Assembly: GCF_032854445.1 (NCBI RefSeq)
Contig: NC_088295.1
Location: 17,349,490-17,413,489, forward strand
Reading direction: 5' to 3'
Source of the DNA: Liolophura sinensis
Taxonomy: Eukaryota > Mollusca > Polyplacophora > Chitonida > Chitonidae
DNA length: 64,000 nt
Shown one piece after another: positions 31,495 to 42,891 of this stretch. Below the pieces are notes generated by a model, which worked only from the letters and a program-made list of their open reading frames with translations, ran no database searches and had not been told where the DNA came from. The first letter of the stretch is position 1, and each line of letters opens with the position of its first letter. A program made the position numbers and the translations under genes.

Positions 31495-31610
31495 TGTCCA
31501 GTTGGTACATCTAACTTGGTTTACTATACAAAGACCATAACGCTTTCCTGCCAGGGATAGATTCAGTTCTCATATTGTTAATTATAATTATTGGATAAAA
31601 ATATAGCGAA
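31495..31610 (+). pseudogene. Reverse-transcriptase relic, copy 4 (short)
   Basis: GTTGGTACATCTAACTTGG, then AAAGACCATAACGCTTTCCTG and TTCTCATATTGTTAATTAT align with the LYLY-DQNGFLSR to FDIVNY segment of copies 1 and 2 at DNA level. An internal deletion removes the LYDKR codons. The reading frame is lost. Confidence 0.45.
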
Positions 31611-33757
31611 GAGCCCTCCTTAAGGTGTGCAAAACTGCCCCACAAAACAGAGTAGGCCTCAGAATGTACCTCTTGAGTCCACATTTGTTGTAATACTATT
31701 TAGGCAATATGGAGATTGGAATATTTAATACACAACTTGGTTACAAAAAATATTCAGACGGCATAATTCCGGCTGTGACTTAGGTTTCTAACAAAATAGG
31801 AAGCCATGATCGACTTTGTTTACACGCACACATTTATCCGTTCAACCGGCACAGTTTTAAACATTTCCGCAAAACATATAAGGCTGGGTCTACGCTTCTG
31901 TATTGGCCATTTAGGGGAATCTCAATTATCTTTGTTTCTTGAAATTCTAAAGGTCCGGAAAAAACATCTCTCAGCGGTAAATTAGATTATTCTGTGGACA
32001 AATACCCAGACTGACAGTGCTTAAGTTTCATTGGTTTTCAAGTGGCTTGTTAAAAGAGTGTACTTTCCAATACCATCGATTTCTTTCGACGAACAGAAAA
32101 CAGTAAGTGGTTCCGGATGGTATAGCGGCGACTGGGTGGTGGGCGATCTAACTCAATTGCCTCTGAAATCAACAGTCGTAAGTCAGTAAGCGGTGGATTG
32201 TCAGGTTTATCTAAGTGCGTCTCTGTCTTACACAGCTTCCAATCCAGCTGATTTAGTTCCTAGTTTTCAGGAGCCTTCGTGGCCATACCGACAGTGACAG
32301 ATTTCGATCAGTGCTTTCACTAGTGTGTAAAACTATGTAAAACCCTTGCATTTTATGTCAGTTCTATATATTTTGAAAAATAATAAACACAGCGACACCT
32401 GGTATATCGATTACTGTAATAAAAGACTTAAAGGGTACAGAGTAAAGCCTGTACCATATGAACTAACATGCTGTTAAACGTTGACAATGCATCTGTGCTT
32501 ACTCACATTGAACAAGATAGTCCGTTAAGATGTCGAGTCTCAGGAATTATTCTGTCTTTTCTACGACGTCAATAAGCATGGAATTACAGTGTGCTTATTA
32601 AAATTGCTCTGAGAGACACTACAATTCCTGACTAAACATAACGGTCTTTAAAAAAAATTTAAAATTTATAAAATGGTAACGATAGTGGAGCCCATAACCG
32701 CAGCATCCTGTACAACCCTAATAAGCCTACATTTTAACCCATTGATCTGTTATTTCCTTTTGCCCTAAAACCTGTTTACTCATCAAGAACAGTAACACAG
32801 TCATAGTTTATATTACTAATGCTATAACTCTTGAAACGTAGGTTGTAATCTTATCTGTCAAATGCCATTCACGCCATAGAAGCTTTGGTGAAAGAAATTG
32901 GTCTGTCCAGACTCGATTTGGTCATCGGTTTCATCAGAAGATGAAGTATGTATTGATTTGGACGACTCGAAAAATCGTTAGCGTCTTTTTATAGAATGAT
33001 TCCGGCCGCTGAAGATGTTTTATACTGGGCCTAAATCTTCTACTCTGGTCTGGAAAAACATCTTGAGACATCGTAAACAGTGGTGTGAAGAAACTCTGAC
33101 ACAGATGACGAACGGTGAGCAAACAGACCGGGTTGCAGGTAAAACAAACCTAGACAGCTGGTAGACAGAGTTCGATGATAACAACGGGGAAGATGTGCTG
33201 CTTCCGTGGTCATGTCATCCGGCCTGAGCGAGATCACTCATCGATCTGATAAAAGACCACAAGGTCCCGCAGTCCACCACAACTCTTTACAAGTAACGCT
33301 GTCTGTCTATCAACAAAGGTCACGCTGCTCGCATCAGTTGTCAGACATATATAGTTCACTATCAAATGACAGAAATAAATGGCTTGTTACAATACCTTTA
33401 AACCTTAAGCCCATAGAACTCTTCTCAGCGAAGGACCATGTATAATGGACCGCCATGTGTTTAGGTCATGTACAAAACGTTAAGCGACCCCAACTGTTCA
33501 TGTTCTGCAAACAGAGAAATTACATAGACTATGTTTTGTTATTCCGGAATAGTAAAGGACCTGGTACGGTAAGTCCGAGAACCGGCCCAAAATAGGTAAG
33601 ATGACAAAGTGCAAATTTCAAAATTCCAGCAAAATTTTGTAAATTTCAGAGTCAGAAGTAGAAAACTTGGTTGAAGCAATCATGAAAGTCATAATGCCAT
33701 AAAAGAGATGGTTGCTTAGTAATAACCCTCCGAAATTGCACCCTCGATCAAAAACAC
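31611..33757. other. Non-coding stretch, nothing firm
   Basis: About 2.1 kb. On the minus strand a CTATATATG TATA-like site (near 33347) lies upstream of overlapping ORFs (33040-33237 and 32934-33122), none recognisable. This could be a promoter and first exon, but there is no independent support. Confidence 0.35.
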
Positions 33758-33803
33758 CAATTTTTCGTCAACGTTAAGCAACGTTAAGATCAACGTTAAG
33801 CAA
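33758..33803 (+). repeat. Short tandem repeat of AACGTTAAG(CA)
   Basis: TCAACGTTAAGCAACGTTAAG, then ATCAACGTTAAGC: three close copies of AACGTTAAG. Confidence 0.8.
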
Positions 33804-34061
33804 AAAAATATTTTTACTGAAACCTCCATGTATGTAGTTCTACGTGCTGTCAAAGTTTCGTTTTGGTTAGCTTTTGTCTTCATATGTAAAACATAAACTT
33901 TATAATGTGATAAGGTTTGCCATATTTTAGCAAGTTTAAAATCTGTTTTTCTGCCATTGTCTATCAGACATCCTTCACAGTACAGTGGCCTAACGAAGTC
34001 GGGGCGGAATTGCATATCGGGTAAGAGTCCGAAATTTTTTTTGGTTTGGAATCATACTTTT

Positions 34062-34261
34062 NNNNNNNNNNNNNNNNNNNNNNNNNNNNNNNNNNNNNNN
34101 NNNNNNNNNNNNNNNNNNNNNNNNNNNNNNNNNNNNNNNNNNNNNNNNNNNNNNNNNNNNNNNNNNNNNNNNNNNNNNNNNNNNNNNNNNNNNNNNNNNN
34201 NNNNNNNNNNNNNNNNNNNNNNNNNNNNNNNNNNNNNNNNNNNNNNNNNNNNNNNNNNNNN
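34062..34261. other. Assembly gap (200 N)
   Basis: Exactly 200 N. The round number suggests an unsized or estimated scaffold gap. ORFs crossing it are meaningless. Confidence 0.99.
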
Positions 34262-35924
34262 TTTGGCTATCCGCGGGAAGTTCTGAGGTGAAACAGCTAC
34301 TACCACGGTTTTCCCCTTAATCACACCAATCTGAGACCACAGGATTAATGTCTCCTCTTCTCGAATGATTTTACCATTTGGAACTCATTATTTATTGTCC
34401 CATCAGGCCATAAATCACGATTACTGGATAAACTATGGCGAACTAATAAATCAGTCATTGCAGAAGAATTTGAAATGCTTGTAAAGGTCAAAGTACAATG
34501 GCTTTCCCGTATGCCAGCTGGGCCATGTTGACCCGGTGTCGCCCCTGGAGGGAGCCTCTCGACAGGATCGTCAGCTTGTCATTGCCTAACATCTTGACTT
34601 TGATAAATCGCCATAATAAAACTAACTTCCAACATCGTCAAGACGCTTTTACGCTGTAACTTCATTTTGGTGAAATTCTCTCACAGAGTAACTTGCACTG
34701 ATCGTATTTATTGACGTTTAGATAACTTGAAATGGATCACATATTTGAAATTATGTGGGTAATAGCTCATATTGGATCCCAGCCATATGATTAGTTTAAG
34801 CAAGGTTTAGGTACCGCCGATTTGATTGCTTAGTTCGTTCTTGGACCTCTTCTGTAGGCCTACCATTGCAGGCAATCATGCTGGTAATTGCAAGTAAGTA
34901 GTAGTTTGGAAGAACTTGCCAAACATCTATTAGGACGATTAAACTCTATTTCGGACCATTTTGTGTGAGGTGATTCCCGCTGTCTGTCTTGTGAAATAGT
35001 CGAAGGTAACACTGATGCACACACCGGTTGATCTAGGCATAACCGTGTGAGGGCCATTAACAGCATGCGTCAAATTCAGATTACCGGTGCTTCTGTACGC
35101 TCGGATAAGCCATCAGACGATGTTTCTTAATCAGTGTCAAAAAGTGAAACATACTAAAAGTCAATACTAATGATCCTGTGCAAGCCGCCTGTAAGCAGCT
35201 TGCACCTTAAGACGACAGAATGTACGATTTATTGTACGATTTTGGAACACGTTACATTCTCCAGCGATAGATTTTGTACAGGTTGTTTGTTGAACCTCGC
35301 TTGTCCTATACGTTTAAAAAGCAGCGCAAGTGTAGTGTGGTTGACAGCATCCATGAGGTTTTACCATCATCAAGCGCAGATTTTTTAGATTCAAACTTTC
35401 TCTTCCATACCTGTCAAAATTATGTTTTCTATATTGGTCCACATAACAGTTGGCTGAATTAATATACACGACTCAGTAATGTGACACTTCGGGAGTCCGG
35501 CCTCCAGTGGGTGTCGATTATCTGGCTAATACCGCCAACGTTCTCTATAGCATGTACACCATGTACACCAAAATAAATAAGACCAGTGATCAATCTGTAT
35601 GTTTATATTCACCGTCGTATTAGGTTAGCACACACAATGCAATATGAACGAGCAGTGTGATGGTGTATATCCTGACCATTCAGGGTTTGACAATTTAAAT
35701 TATCCGGTTATCAGTCTAGGATGTTTAAGATTATTTTCACTGTGATATTAGACGACCGGAGATAGTGCAATGTGGACGAGGAATATAGTGGTCGTATAAC
35801 CTTACCAGTAAGATTCTATTCCTCACACAGAATTAAGAGATAAAATTTATCTATTGTAATTGTATCCCTGTTTAAATATAATCGATCAAGGCTACATTAA
35901 TATCAATGGCAACAAAATCTTCTT
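34262..35924. other. Non-coding stretch, nothing recognised
   Basis: About 1.7 kb with no gene or repeat family that I can support. A CATGTACAC doublet occurs near 35550. Confidence 0.4.
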
Positions 35925-36355
35925 CAGCTCTGCTATGTGGCGATGTTCATCGATTTGCTTGAATTTCTCCTCATTGACATCTATGTGAAATTCGGGGGAA
36001 CCATATACTAGAGTCAACCGTGTATACGTATTCCGGTGGGTAAAAATCGTGACCCCTGTACTCTCGCCCCAACCCCCACCCCCAACCCTTTCTTTGGCTG
36101 GCCTATACTTGTTCTCGTGTGAATACGACTATATCCGGAAAGTATTAGGTAGTATTCCTCACCAGGCCCGATCTGTATCATTCACCCAGCGGTATGTAGA
36201 TGATCTGGTAGCTTTAAACAATCCATATATACAAAGGCTGTGAAAGAAACCATAGACTCTCCAGTTCATCTTATCCGGACCTATATTTGTACAAAGACCA
36301 AAACGGTTTCCCCTCTCACAGAATTTACGACAAAAAGGATAGTTTAAATTTTGAC
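35925..36355 (+). pseudogene. Reverse-transcriptase relic, copy 5 (with YVDD box)
   Basis: The order is LLEFLLIDIYVKFGG, a damaged segment, LAGLYLFSCEYDYIRKV, then QRYVDDLVALNNPYIQR (36178-36239), which is the RT catalytic YVDD box. A TGA at 36240 follows. Then come PYLYKDQNGF-type codons at about 36280-36310 and a sequence matching the FDIVN block up to about 36355. It is the only copy with the textbook YVDD. It aligns at DNA level with copy 2 (10570-11060). The copy is disabled by stops and frame changes, and no neighbouring domains are visible. Confidence 0.72.
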
Positions 36356-37882
36356 AATATACAGAAGGGTATTCACGGCCATATTAGAAGAGTACCATAG
36401 TGCAGTGTGTAATAGCAATTTTATTTAAACTCAACTAGTAAAATAAATTTATAACCTGATCAGTTAGTATTTGAGAGGCTTACACGGAGGGACCTTTATG
36501 ATTATATTCACGGTGGCATTAAAAGGCAAAACAACAAATTGTTGTGATTATGGACACCAGTAGGTAAGTTTTTAATGGCTTTTAATGTCTTAAAGATACA
36601 TTTCGTAACGAGTTGAATGGCTTAGTTTCCGGCTGTGTGGTAGTCGCAACTGGCGTTATACATCATATTTAGCCCTTTTTGTTAGATTATTAACTCCTTG
36701 TTATTCTGAGAAAGTATCACTAATTTCTATAATCGATGTATCGTCATGAAGTCAACAACTTGTGCAAGCTGTCAGCAGTTGAGCCATTGAGCGGGTTTAT
36801 TTGTACCCTGACGCTGCATATGGAGTCAACACCCAGCCCCTCGCCATCAATTTATCCAAAGCCTAAAATATTGAGTAAGCTAGCAGGCTTTAAACTGACG
36901 TCCTAGTTCTTCCAGTACCATTCACTCTCAGGATTTAATAAACTCTCTGTATTTGCAGCTTAAGTTTTGCAGATAAATAGCAATGTTCCTTATATATACC
37001 GGACATGTCCTTGTAAATGGCAATTCAAAATTCACAGCACGGAAGCAACGAATAATTACACTGAGCTGGTTGCACTTGTGGTTGATCTCCGACTTTTGAG
37101 AAAACAGGAGGCGGTCACGATGTGTATATGATGCAAGATGTGTATATGATAAAACATTGTTATTAGAGAGTCTGTTCTGATCATAGTGAAATCACCTGAA
37201 ATTGACCGTCATCAGTTATATTTTGTAAACATTCATTTAGAAGCTATAGCCACATGTGAGTTCAAATAGATTTATTTGCTTATTTGATTGTTTTACGCCG
37301 TTACGCATTGAGTTCTAATTAATGTTTCGTTAAATCTCAAAAAAAATAAACAGGTTTTCTTTAAGTAGACCTATAAGTGGTGTATACTCAGAGAAATTAC
37401 GAAATTTCGAGATGTAACAATCCGAGGTTTGAACAATGACTACATTTTAGTGCATTAAATGACGTTGTAGCAGAATGGAGCTATCTTAAGTCAGTTAATG
37501 TTCTTTCTATCTTAACCTCACCGCTCTTCTCAGTTTGCTCGATGTTATTGCTACACCAGACTGGCTATTCGGTGCTATATCATGGCGGTATCTTCACTAG
37601 AGGTATTCGACATCCAGTTAGGTCAAGTCTACTGTGTATATGCTTTTTTGTAGAAGGTTTCAGGCAGCAATCATGTTGCTAAAATCATAATATACAAACA
37701 CGTCGGAGCCAAGTCCTTATTATATATCTGGGATTGATTTAATTGATTGATGTTTAAAGATGCTATCCCGGGGGCTTTTACCAAAAAAATGTGTATTAGC
37801 TGATCAAATCAAATTTTCTATATTTACCAAGAATAGCTCAAGTAATTGTCTTTCAGTTTCGTACCTGTACTACATATGGAGT
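36356..37882. other. Non-coding stretch with a small SINE-tail fragment
   Basis: ATTTATTTGCTTATTTGATTG, then TTTTACGCCGTTACGC (about 37269-37306) resembles the minus-strand tail of the SINE family. Nothing else is recognised. Confidence 0.4.
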
Positions 37883-37998
37883 TGTAATATCTTGTATAAG
37901 CGCGTATAGCTTATAGTTTATGTAACAAGGCTGTGCCCATACCACACGACACTTGATCGATGTTCACTGTTAATACAAACTTTATTGTGCCTTTTACA
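37883..37998 (+). repeat. 5' LTR of the gypsy element
   Basis: TGTAATATCTTGTATAAGCG to CTTTATTGTGCCTTTTACA. It matches the 3' LTR along its length, with a 10-bp difference in size and several substitutions. It contains TGTTCACTGTTAATACAAAC. Confidence 0.82.
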
Positions 37999-38012
37999 TA
38001 CTTTTACGCACG

Positions 38013-38500
38013 GAAAAATCGAGAAATTCGATGAAAAGGTGAGGGGCAGTTGGACTGAATACATTGAACGTTTAGAACATTACTTCACTGCTAACGACAC
38101 TGAAGATGAACGGAAAAGCGCTCAATCCTACTCAGTGCTTGTGGAGGAAGGAGGAAACTCATAAGGAATTTAGTTGCACCTAAAAAAAAAACTGGCGAAA
38201 AAACATTTAACGAACTGGTGAAAATCATCGGTGATCACCACGACCTCCCCGCCGTCAGAGGGCGTTCAGAGATACAAATTTAACAGTCGAGTGAGGGCTC
38301 CGGGCGAGTCAGTTGGTGTGTTTGTGTCTGAATTACGTCAGATTTCTGAACATAGTGACTTTGGACGATCTCTAGATGAAATGCTCAGAGATAGGCTGAT
38401 ATGTGGAGTGAAAGCTGACAGAATCCAAAGAAGACTACTGTCGGAGTGTAGATTAGCGTTCCAAAGCGAAACAAAGTCACCCAAAGTGGTCAGGCCATAA
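38013..38500 (+). pseudogene. Gypsy gag relic
   Basis: It begins EKFDEKVRGSWTEYIERLEH, typical of the start of a Gag capsid domain. After a degraded stretch with a stop (near 38160) it continues KTFNELVKIIGDHHDL, then in another frame VQRYKFNSRVRAPGESVGVF, ELRQISEHSDFG, MLRDRLICGVKADRIQRRLL. Gag would form the particle that packages the element RNA. At least two frame changes and one stop disable it. The zinc knuckle expected downstream is not recognisable. Confidence 0.82.
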
Positions 38501-38599
38501 CAAAAAATGAATGGCGTCGAAAGTCACAGCAAGCCAGTCTTGTAGAATGAGAGGCCAGAGCTGGCGGGGAAGACGAGGACGTCTATGTAGTGTTTAGCC

Positions 38600-38890
38600 T
38601 TCAGCGTGATGGAGGCAGGAAACAGTATAGGGTTTCCATGGACATTGGACATGTTACTGTTCATTTATAATTGGGCACCGGAGCATCAGTTACTGTGTTA
38701 GATGAGAAGACAAACAACCAATTGAAAGTTGGGAATCGTCAGAAAGTTAAACTCAGAACCTACACAGCTGAGGAAATTCCAGTATTAGCGACAGTTATGG
38801 TTCGGGTATCATATAATGGACAGTTCGCCAACCTCACAGCAATTGTCATTAAGGCAACGGTCCTAGTTTGCCAGGCAGAGACTGGTTAAG
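38600..38890 (+). pseudogene. Gypsy protease relic with altered active site
   Basis: The aspartic protease block reads LGTGASVTVLDEKTNNQLK at about 38668-38725. Family members carry DTG at the active site; here the Asp codon is replaced by Gly (GGC), and a stop lies just upstream (TAA near 38668). VKLRTYTAEEIPVLATVMV follows, as in the flap region. With the catalytic Asp gone it cannot be active. Confidence 0.78.
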
Positions 38891-39500
38891 TCAAATCAGA
38901 TTGAATTGGAGAGACATTTTCGAAATAAATCAAATCTCCAAATCAGTTACAGTAGGAACTGTGTTGGACAAGTATTATGACCTGTTCAAAGAGTTATTAG
39001 GCACCTTTAAGGGCATTAAGGCCAAGGTAACTGTGAACTAAAATGCTCGGCCTAAATTCTTCAGGCCAAGACCAGTACCGTAGGCCTTACGTGAGAAAAC
39101 TGACCTGGAATTGGAGAGACTTCAGTCAGTAGGGACAATAGAACCTCTGTAGTATTCTGAGTGGTCAGCTCCAATAGTACCAGTAATGAAACGTGACAAA
39201 TCTATCCGTATTTTTGTATATGCTACACTTGGCGGTGGACAGAAGGTTACAAAGTTAGGCCTGTCTCAAGCCTACCAACAAATGCTACTGGAAGAAGATT
39301 CTAAAGTTTTCACTACAATTAACACTCATAAGGGCTTATTTCAGTATAACCGACTATATATGAGGTGTCCAGTGCACCTGGAATTTTCTAGAGAACGATG
39401 GAAAGTCTTCTTCAAGGCATTCCACATGTGTTAGTACGCCTAGACGACATACTAACAACTTGGGAAAATGATTCTGAACACCTGGACATTTTGGATCAGG
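38891..39500 (+). pseudogene. Gypsy reverse-transcriptase relic (palm/fingers)
   Basis: Recognisable blocks are FRPRPVP, ELERLQSVGTIEPL, YSEWSAPIVPVMKRDKSIRI, then LGLSQAYQQMLLEEDSK (the usual first catalytic Asp is replaced: LSQAYQQM where relatives have DLSQAYQQM-like) and FTTINTHKGLFQYNRL. The catalytic loop appears as RLDDILTTWENDSEHL at about 39437, with RLDD in place of YLDD or YVDD. Stops at the start (after VP and after EPL) and frame changes near 39400 break the frame. Confidence 0.85.
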
Positions 39501-40214
39501 TTTGTTCCGCAAAGCAGGAGTTCATATGAAAAGGAACAAATGTTTCTTCATGGTAGCCATCTTCATGGTTATCTTTCTTGGACATCGAATCACTAAGGAA
39601 GGAATCCATCCATTGGACGACAAGATCCAAGCTATTCGTGACGCACCATCACCTAAGAATATCACAGAATTGAAATCTTATTTAGGACTTTTGAACTATT
39701 ATTCTAAGTTCTTGAAGAACCTGTCAGCAGTACTGGCGCCACTGCATGAACTCTTACGTAAAAACGTAAAATGGCATTGGGGTAAACGACAGGAGGACTG
39801 TTACAGTCTTCGGATGTGTTAGTCCACTTCGACCCAAGCAAACCCTTGGTATTAGATTGTGATGCGTCACCATACGGAATTGGGGCAATACTCTCTCACA
39901 AAACGGCAGACGGAACAGAACGACCCATTGGATTCATGTCGCGCACCCTCTCTACAGCAGAGAAAGGGTATTCCGAGCTGGGGAAAGAGGCCTTAGCCAT
40001 TGTGTTAGGAGTGAAAAAGTTTCATCAATTTCTTTATGGGAGACATTTTACCACAATGAGTGACCACAAACCATTACTTGGACTGTTGAAAGAAACCAAG
40101 GGAATATCAGCCATGACAGCAGCACGTATCCAGCGCTGGGCATTAACCTTGTCAGCCTACGAATATGAGCTGGTCTACAGATCTGGTAAATCAAATGCAA
40201 TGCAGACGCTTTGA
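39501..40214 (+). pseudogene. Gypsy RT thumb and RNase H relic
   Basis: The thumb/connection region reads GHRITKEGIHPLDDKIQAIR, then NITELKSYLGLLNYYSKFLK. After a frame change near 39800, a 132-codon open frame (39816-40214) contains the RNase H domain. Its acidic residues are retained: [16 protein letters not shown] (D14/D16 of that frame), [13 protein letters not shown] (E58) and [10 protein letters not shown] (D83). This is one of the better-kept parts of the element. Confidence 0.87.
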
Positions 40215-41035
40215 GTCGTTTGCCACTTCCTGATTCATCAGGTGGCGACAATCCACCAATTCCAGGAGAGAAAATTTTACTCATGGAACATTTGGACATC
40301 CATGGATCTGTAAACCCAAAACAGATCAAGTCATGGACTCAGCGAGATCCATTGTTGTCCAGAGTACTAAAAGTTGTTCTCCAGGACTGGCCAGATAAAT
40401 GCCAGGAAGCAAACCTGCAACCCGTTTTTAAAAGACGGACTAAACTCAATGTACACAATGGTTGTCTTCTATGGGGATCACGTGCCATTGTACCTCCACA
40501 GGGACGTCAACAGGGGATACAGGAACTTTATGTAACTCATCCAGGGATTTATCGTATGAAAATCCTCGCTAAAAGCTATGTGTGGTGGCCTAAGATGGAC
40601 AATGAACTTGAAATTACGCAGTTGTACAGAGAGTCAACTACATCAGCGTACATCACAGGAAGATCATGGAAAAGTCCAGGACGGCCTTGGTCCAAAATTC
40701 ACATCGACTATGCGGAACCATACATGGGGAAAATGTTTCCTAGCAATAGATTCCTATACAAAATGGCTGGAAATCTTCCAGCTAATGGATCGACTAGTAG
40801 TTCCACCATTGAGAAACTACAACAATGTTTTGCCACCCAGGGTCTACTGGATCAGATTGTATCTGATAACGGCACCAGCTTCACCCATGATGCATTCAAG
40901 GAATTCAGGAGACGAAATGGAATTAACCACATCTTGACTTCTCCCTATCACCCAGCATCAAATGGGCAAGTAGAGCGAGCTGTCCAGTTCTTCAAAGGGA
41001 CTATGGCGGTAAAAGATAAAAGGTGGTGCCATTGA
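40211..41035 (+). pseudogene. Gypsy integrase relic (zinc-binding and catalytic core)
   Basis: It begins in the RNase H tail (SRLPLPDSS), then the zinc-binding part LYVTHPGIYRMKILAKSYVW, whose Cys-x-x-Cys half is missing. The DD35E core has D166 (IHIDYAEPY), D219 (IVSDNGTSF) and E255 (NGQVERAVQ), with 35 residues between the last two. Two compensating frameshifts near 40740-40795 scramble the segment between the first two catalytic residues; the expected peptide (LAIDSYTKWLEIF) is in another frame. A stop at 41033 ends the open frame. Confidence 0.88.
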
Positions 41036-41680
41036 GGGCAAACTGAATCAATTACTTTTTCAGTATAGAATCACACCACAGACCACAACAGGCTTGTCAC
41101 CTGCTGAAATGTTGATGAATCGTATATTTAAATCCCGACTGGACGTATTGCACCCAGATATTCAAGGACGCATTGACGAGAGGCAACAACAGCAGAAGAC
41201 ATACCATGATCGACATGCGAAAGTCGCACTCTACTGGAAAACCACAGGGTCTATGTTCGCTATTATGGCAAAGGAGAAAAATGGATACCAACAATTGTGC
41301 AGGAAAGGACAGGACCTTTGTCTTACCATGTTCAAACACCAGACGGACGAATCTGTCGTCGACACCAGGACCAGATTCGACTTTGCACTGATATCAGCGA
41401 TGACAATGCTGTAGCCGTGATGCAACAGCCATTCCCGGAGAATGTTCCAAATGTTGTTGTGGATAAATCGTTTCCTACATCCGTGACATCATCAGACATC
41501 GATACAGCTGCAGTAATTCTCTTTGTGATAGGCACGTGGAGACTAATAATGTTCCAGAGACTACACCAATCTCTGAACCAGTGCAACCTACCTTCCGGAG
41601 GCTGACTGAGCCAGAAGCGAAGCGTTATCCTTCACGTGCTAGAGAATCACCGTTTTACTTGAAAGACCATGTTCAGTGAC
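41036..41680 (+). pseudogene. Gypsy integrase C-terminal relic
   Basis: Continues in other frames as LFQYRITPQTTTGLSPAEML, KSRLDVLHPDIQ, then PTIVQERTGPLSYHVQTPDG, RRHQDQIR and finally RRLTEPEAKRYPSRARESP before a TGA near 41679. This is the usual C-terminal half of gypsy integrase, with the chromatin- or DNA-binding tail. Several frame changes are present. Confidence 0.82.
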
Positions 41681-41927
41681 TCTTAATTGTAGATGTTTAA
41701 CTTTCCTTTCGGTTTTGTTTATGAAAAAGAATTACCTTATGTTAAACCGACACAAATGGTTCTACTGAGACTGCGAGTAATTAACTTTGTGTCTGGATAT
41801 TCCAATTACGAGCAGTACTGATGAACATGTATATTATTTCTATATTGACCGTTACCATTGCTAATGTTGTATTTTTTCCATGCTAACATTTCCACTCAAG
41901 AGTAATCCTTAACTACAGGTGCAGGTA

Positions 41928-42053
41928 TGTAATACCTTGTATAAGTGCGTATAGCGCAACAACAGTTTATGTACGCATGTAATAGCTGCGCCCATACCAC
42001 ACAACACCTGATCGATGTTCACTGTAAATACAAACTTTATTGTGCCTTTTACA
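41928..42053 (+). repeat. 3' LTR of the gypsy element
   Basis: TGTAATACCTTGTATAAGTG to CTTTATTGTGCCTTTTACA, matching 37883-37998. The following TACGAAG does not repeat the 5' flank. Confidence 0.82.
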
Positions 42054-42891
42054 TACGAAGCCTTGTGTGACTTTATTACAAGAGTTAAAATCATTCCATA
42101 TATAGAAAATGGTTATAATGCGACAAGTTTAGGAACTTTATTATCAGTATTGTGACGTTTGAACAAACGAGGCTGATACTTTGCAAAGGGTATTTATTTG
42201 GGTTATTCTCAAATAATAGCAAGAATCCCATTGGATTTATGCCGATAGATGTGTGCCAAAAATCTTTAAAACTACACTCGAGATATCGTTTGTCAGACAA
42301 AAGAAACATCTCAACAGTGGCGAGAGAGGCTATTTAAAACAGTGGCGAGAGAGCCTCTTCAGAGGCTTGTCTTGAATCGTATCCCACCGGGTACAAAGAC
42401 GAGCAACTCCAAAGCACTTCCACGCACTACCCCCACCCTAAACCCCAACCGTGAACCTGTAATCCCCTAGCCCCAACATATAGATCAAGTAATCTTCTCT
42501 GTTTGTTAAAATAATGAATGAATGATTATGGCATACCGCCAAATTGGAAAGGGGGATAGATATAGAGCCATTGCACACAGACGAATATAATATAGATGAA
42601 AATAAAGCCTGTAACAAAGTGACTTCAACCAAGGATAATTGTTGTTTGGCCACACGTATGAAATTGTGCAACACTACATTTAACGCTGTGGTATTGTGCT
42701 ACCCAGTCACACGAAACGTGAAACGTGCAAATGCCGTAAACACGTCCTACCTAGTAGGAGATGTGAGCTTATGATTCACAGTCTCTTAATCTGCACGCGC
42801 ACTTCTTAATGCTGTATAGACGTTAGCCTTATGAAAAGGGTTTTATCACAACGTGTAATGTCACAAGTCACAATATGCCGACCATGTTAAA
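42054..42891. other. Non-coding stretch; small local duplication
   Basis: ACAGTGGCGAGAGAG is repeated near 42313 and 42339. No gene is recognised. Confidence 0.45.

Larger units (their letters stand above)
37883..42053 (+). mobile_element. Ty3/gypsy LTR retrotransposon, decayed
   Basis: Gag, protease, RT, RNase H and integrase remains follow in gypsy order between two short similar LTRs (37883-37998 and 41928-42053). The protein motifs resemble the lineage that includes the C. elegans K02A2.6-type (Mag-like) elements; this is from memory. Stops and frameshifts are scattered through every domain. No clear primer-binding site, polypurine tract or target-site duplication was found, so the outer borders are approximate. 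It is not autonomous. Confidence 0.9.

Noticed and set aside
33957-34324. ORFs across 34062-34261
   Set aside because: They consist mainly of N; this is an assembly gap.
37878-42058. Target-site duplication of the gypsy element
   Set aside because: Bases before 37883 (GGAGT) and after 42053 (TACGA) do not match; borders may be off by a few bases or the site may have decayed.
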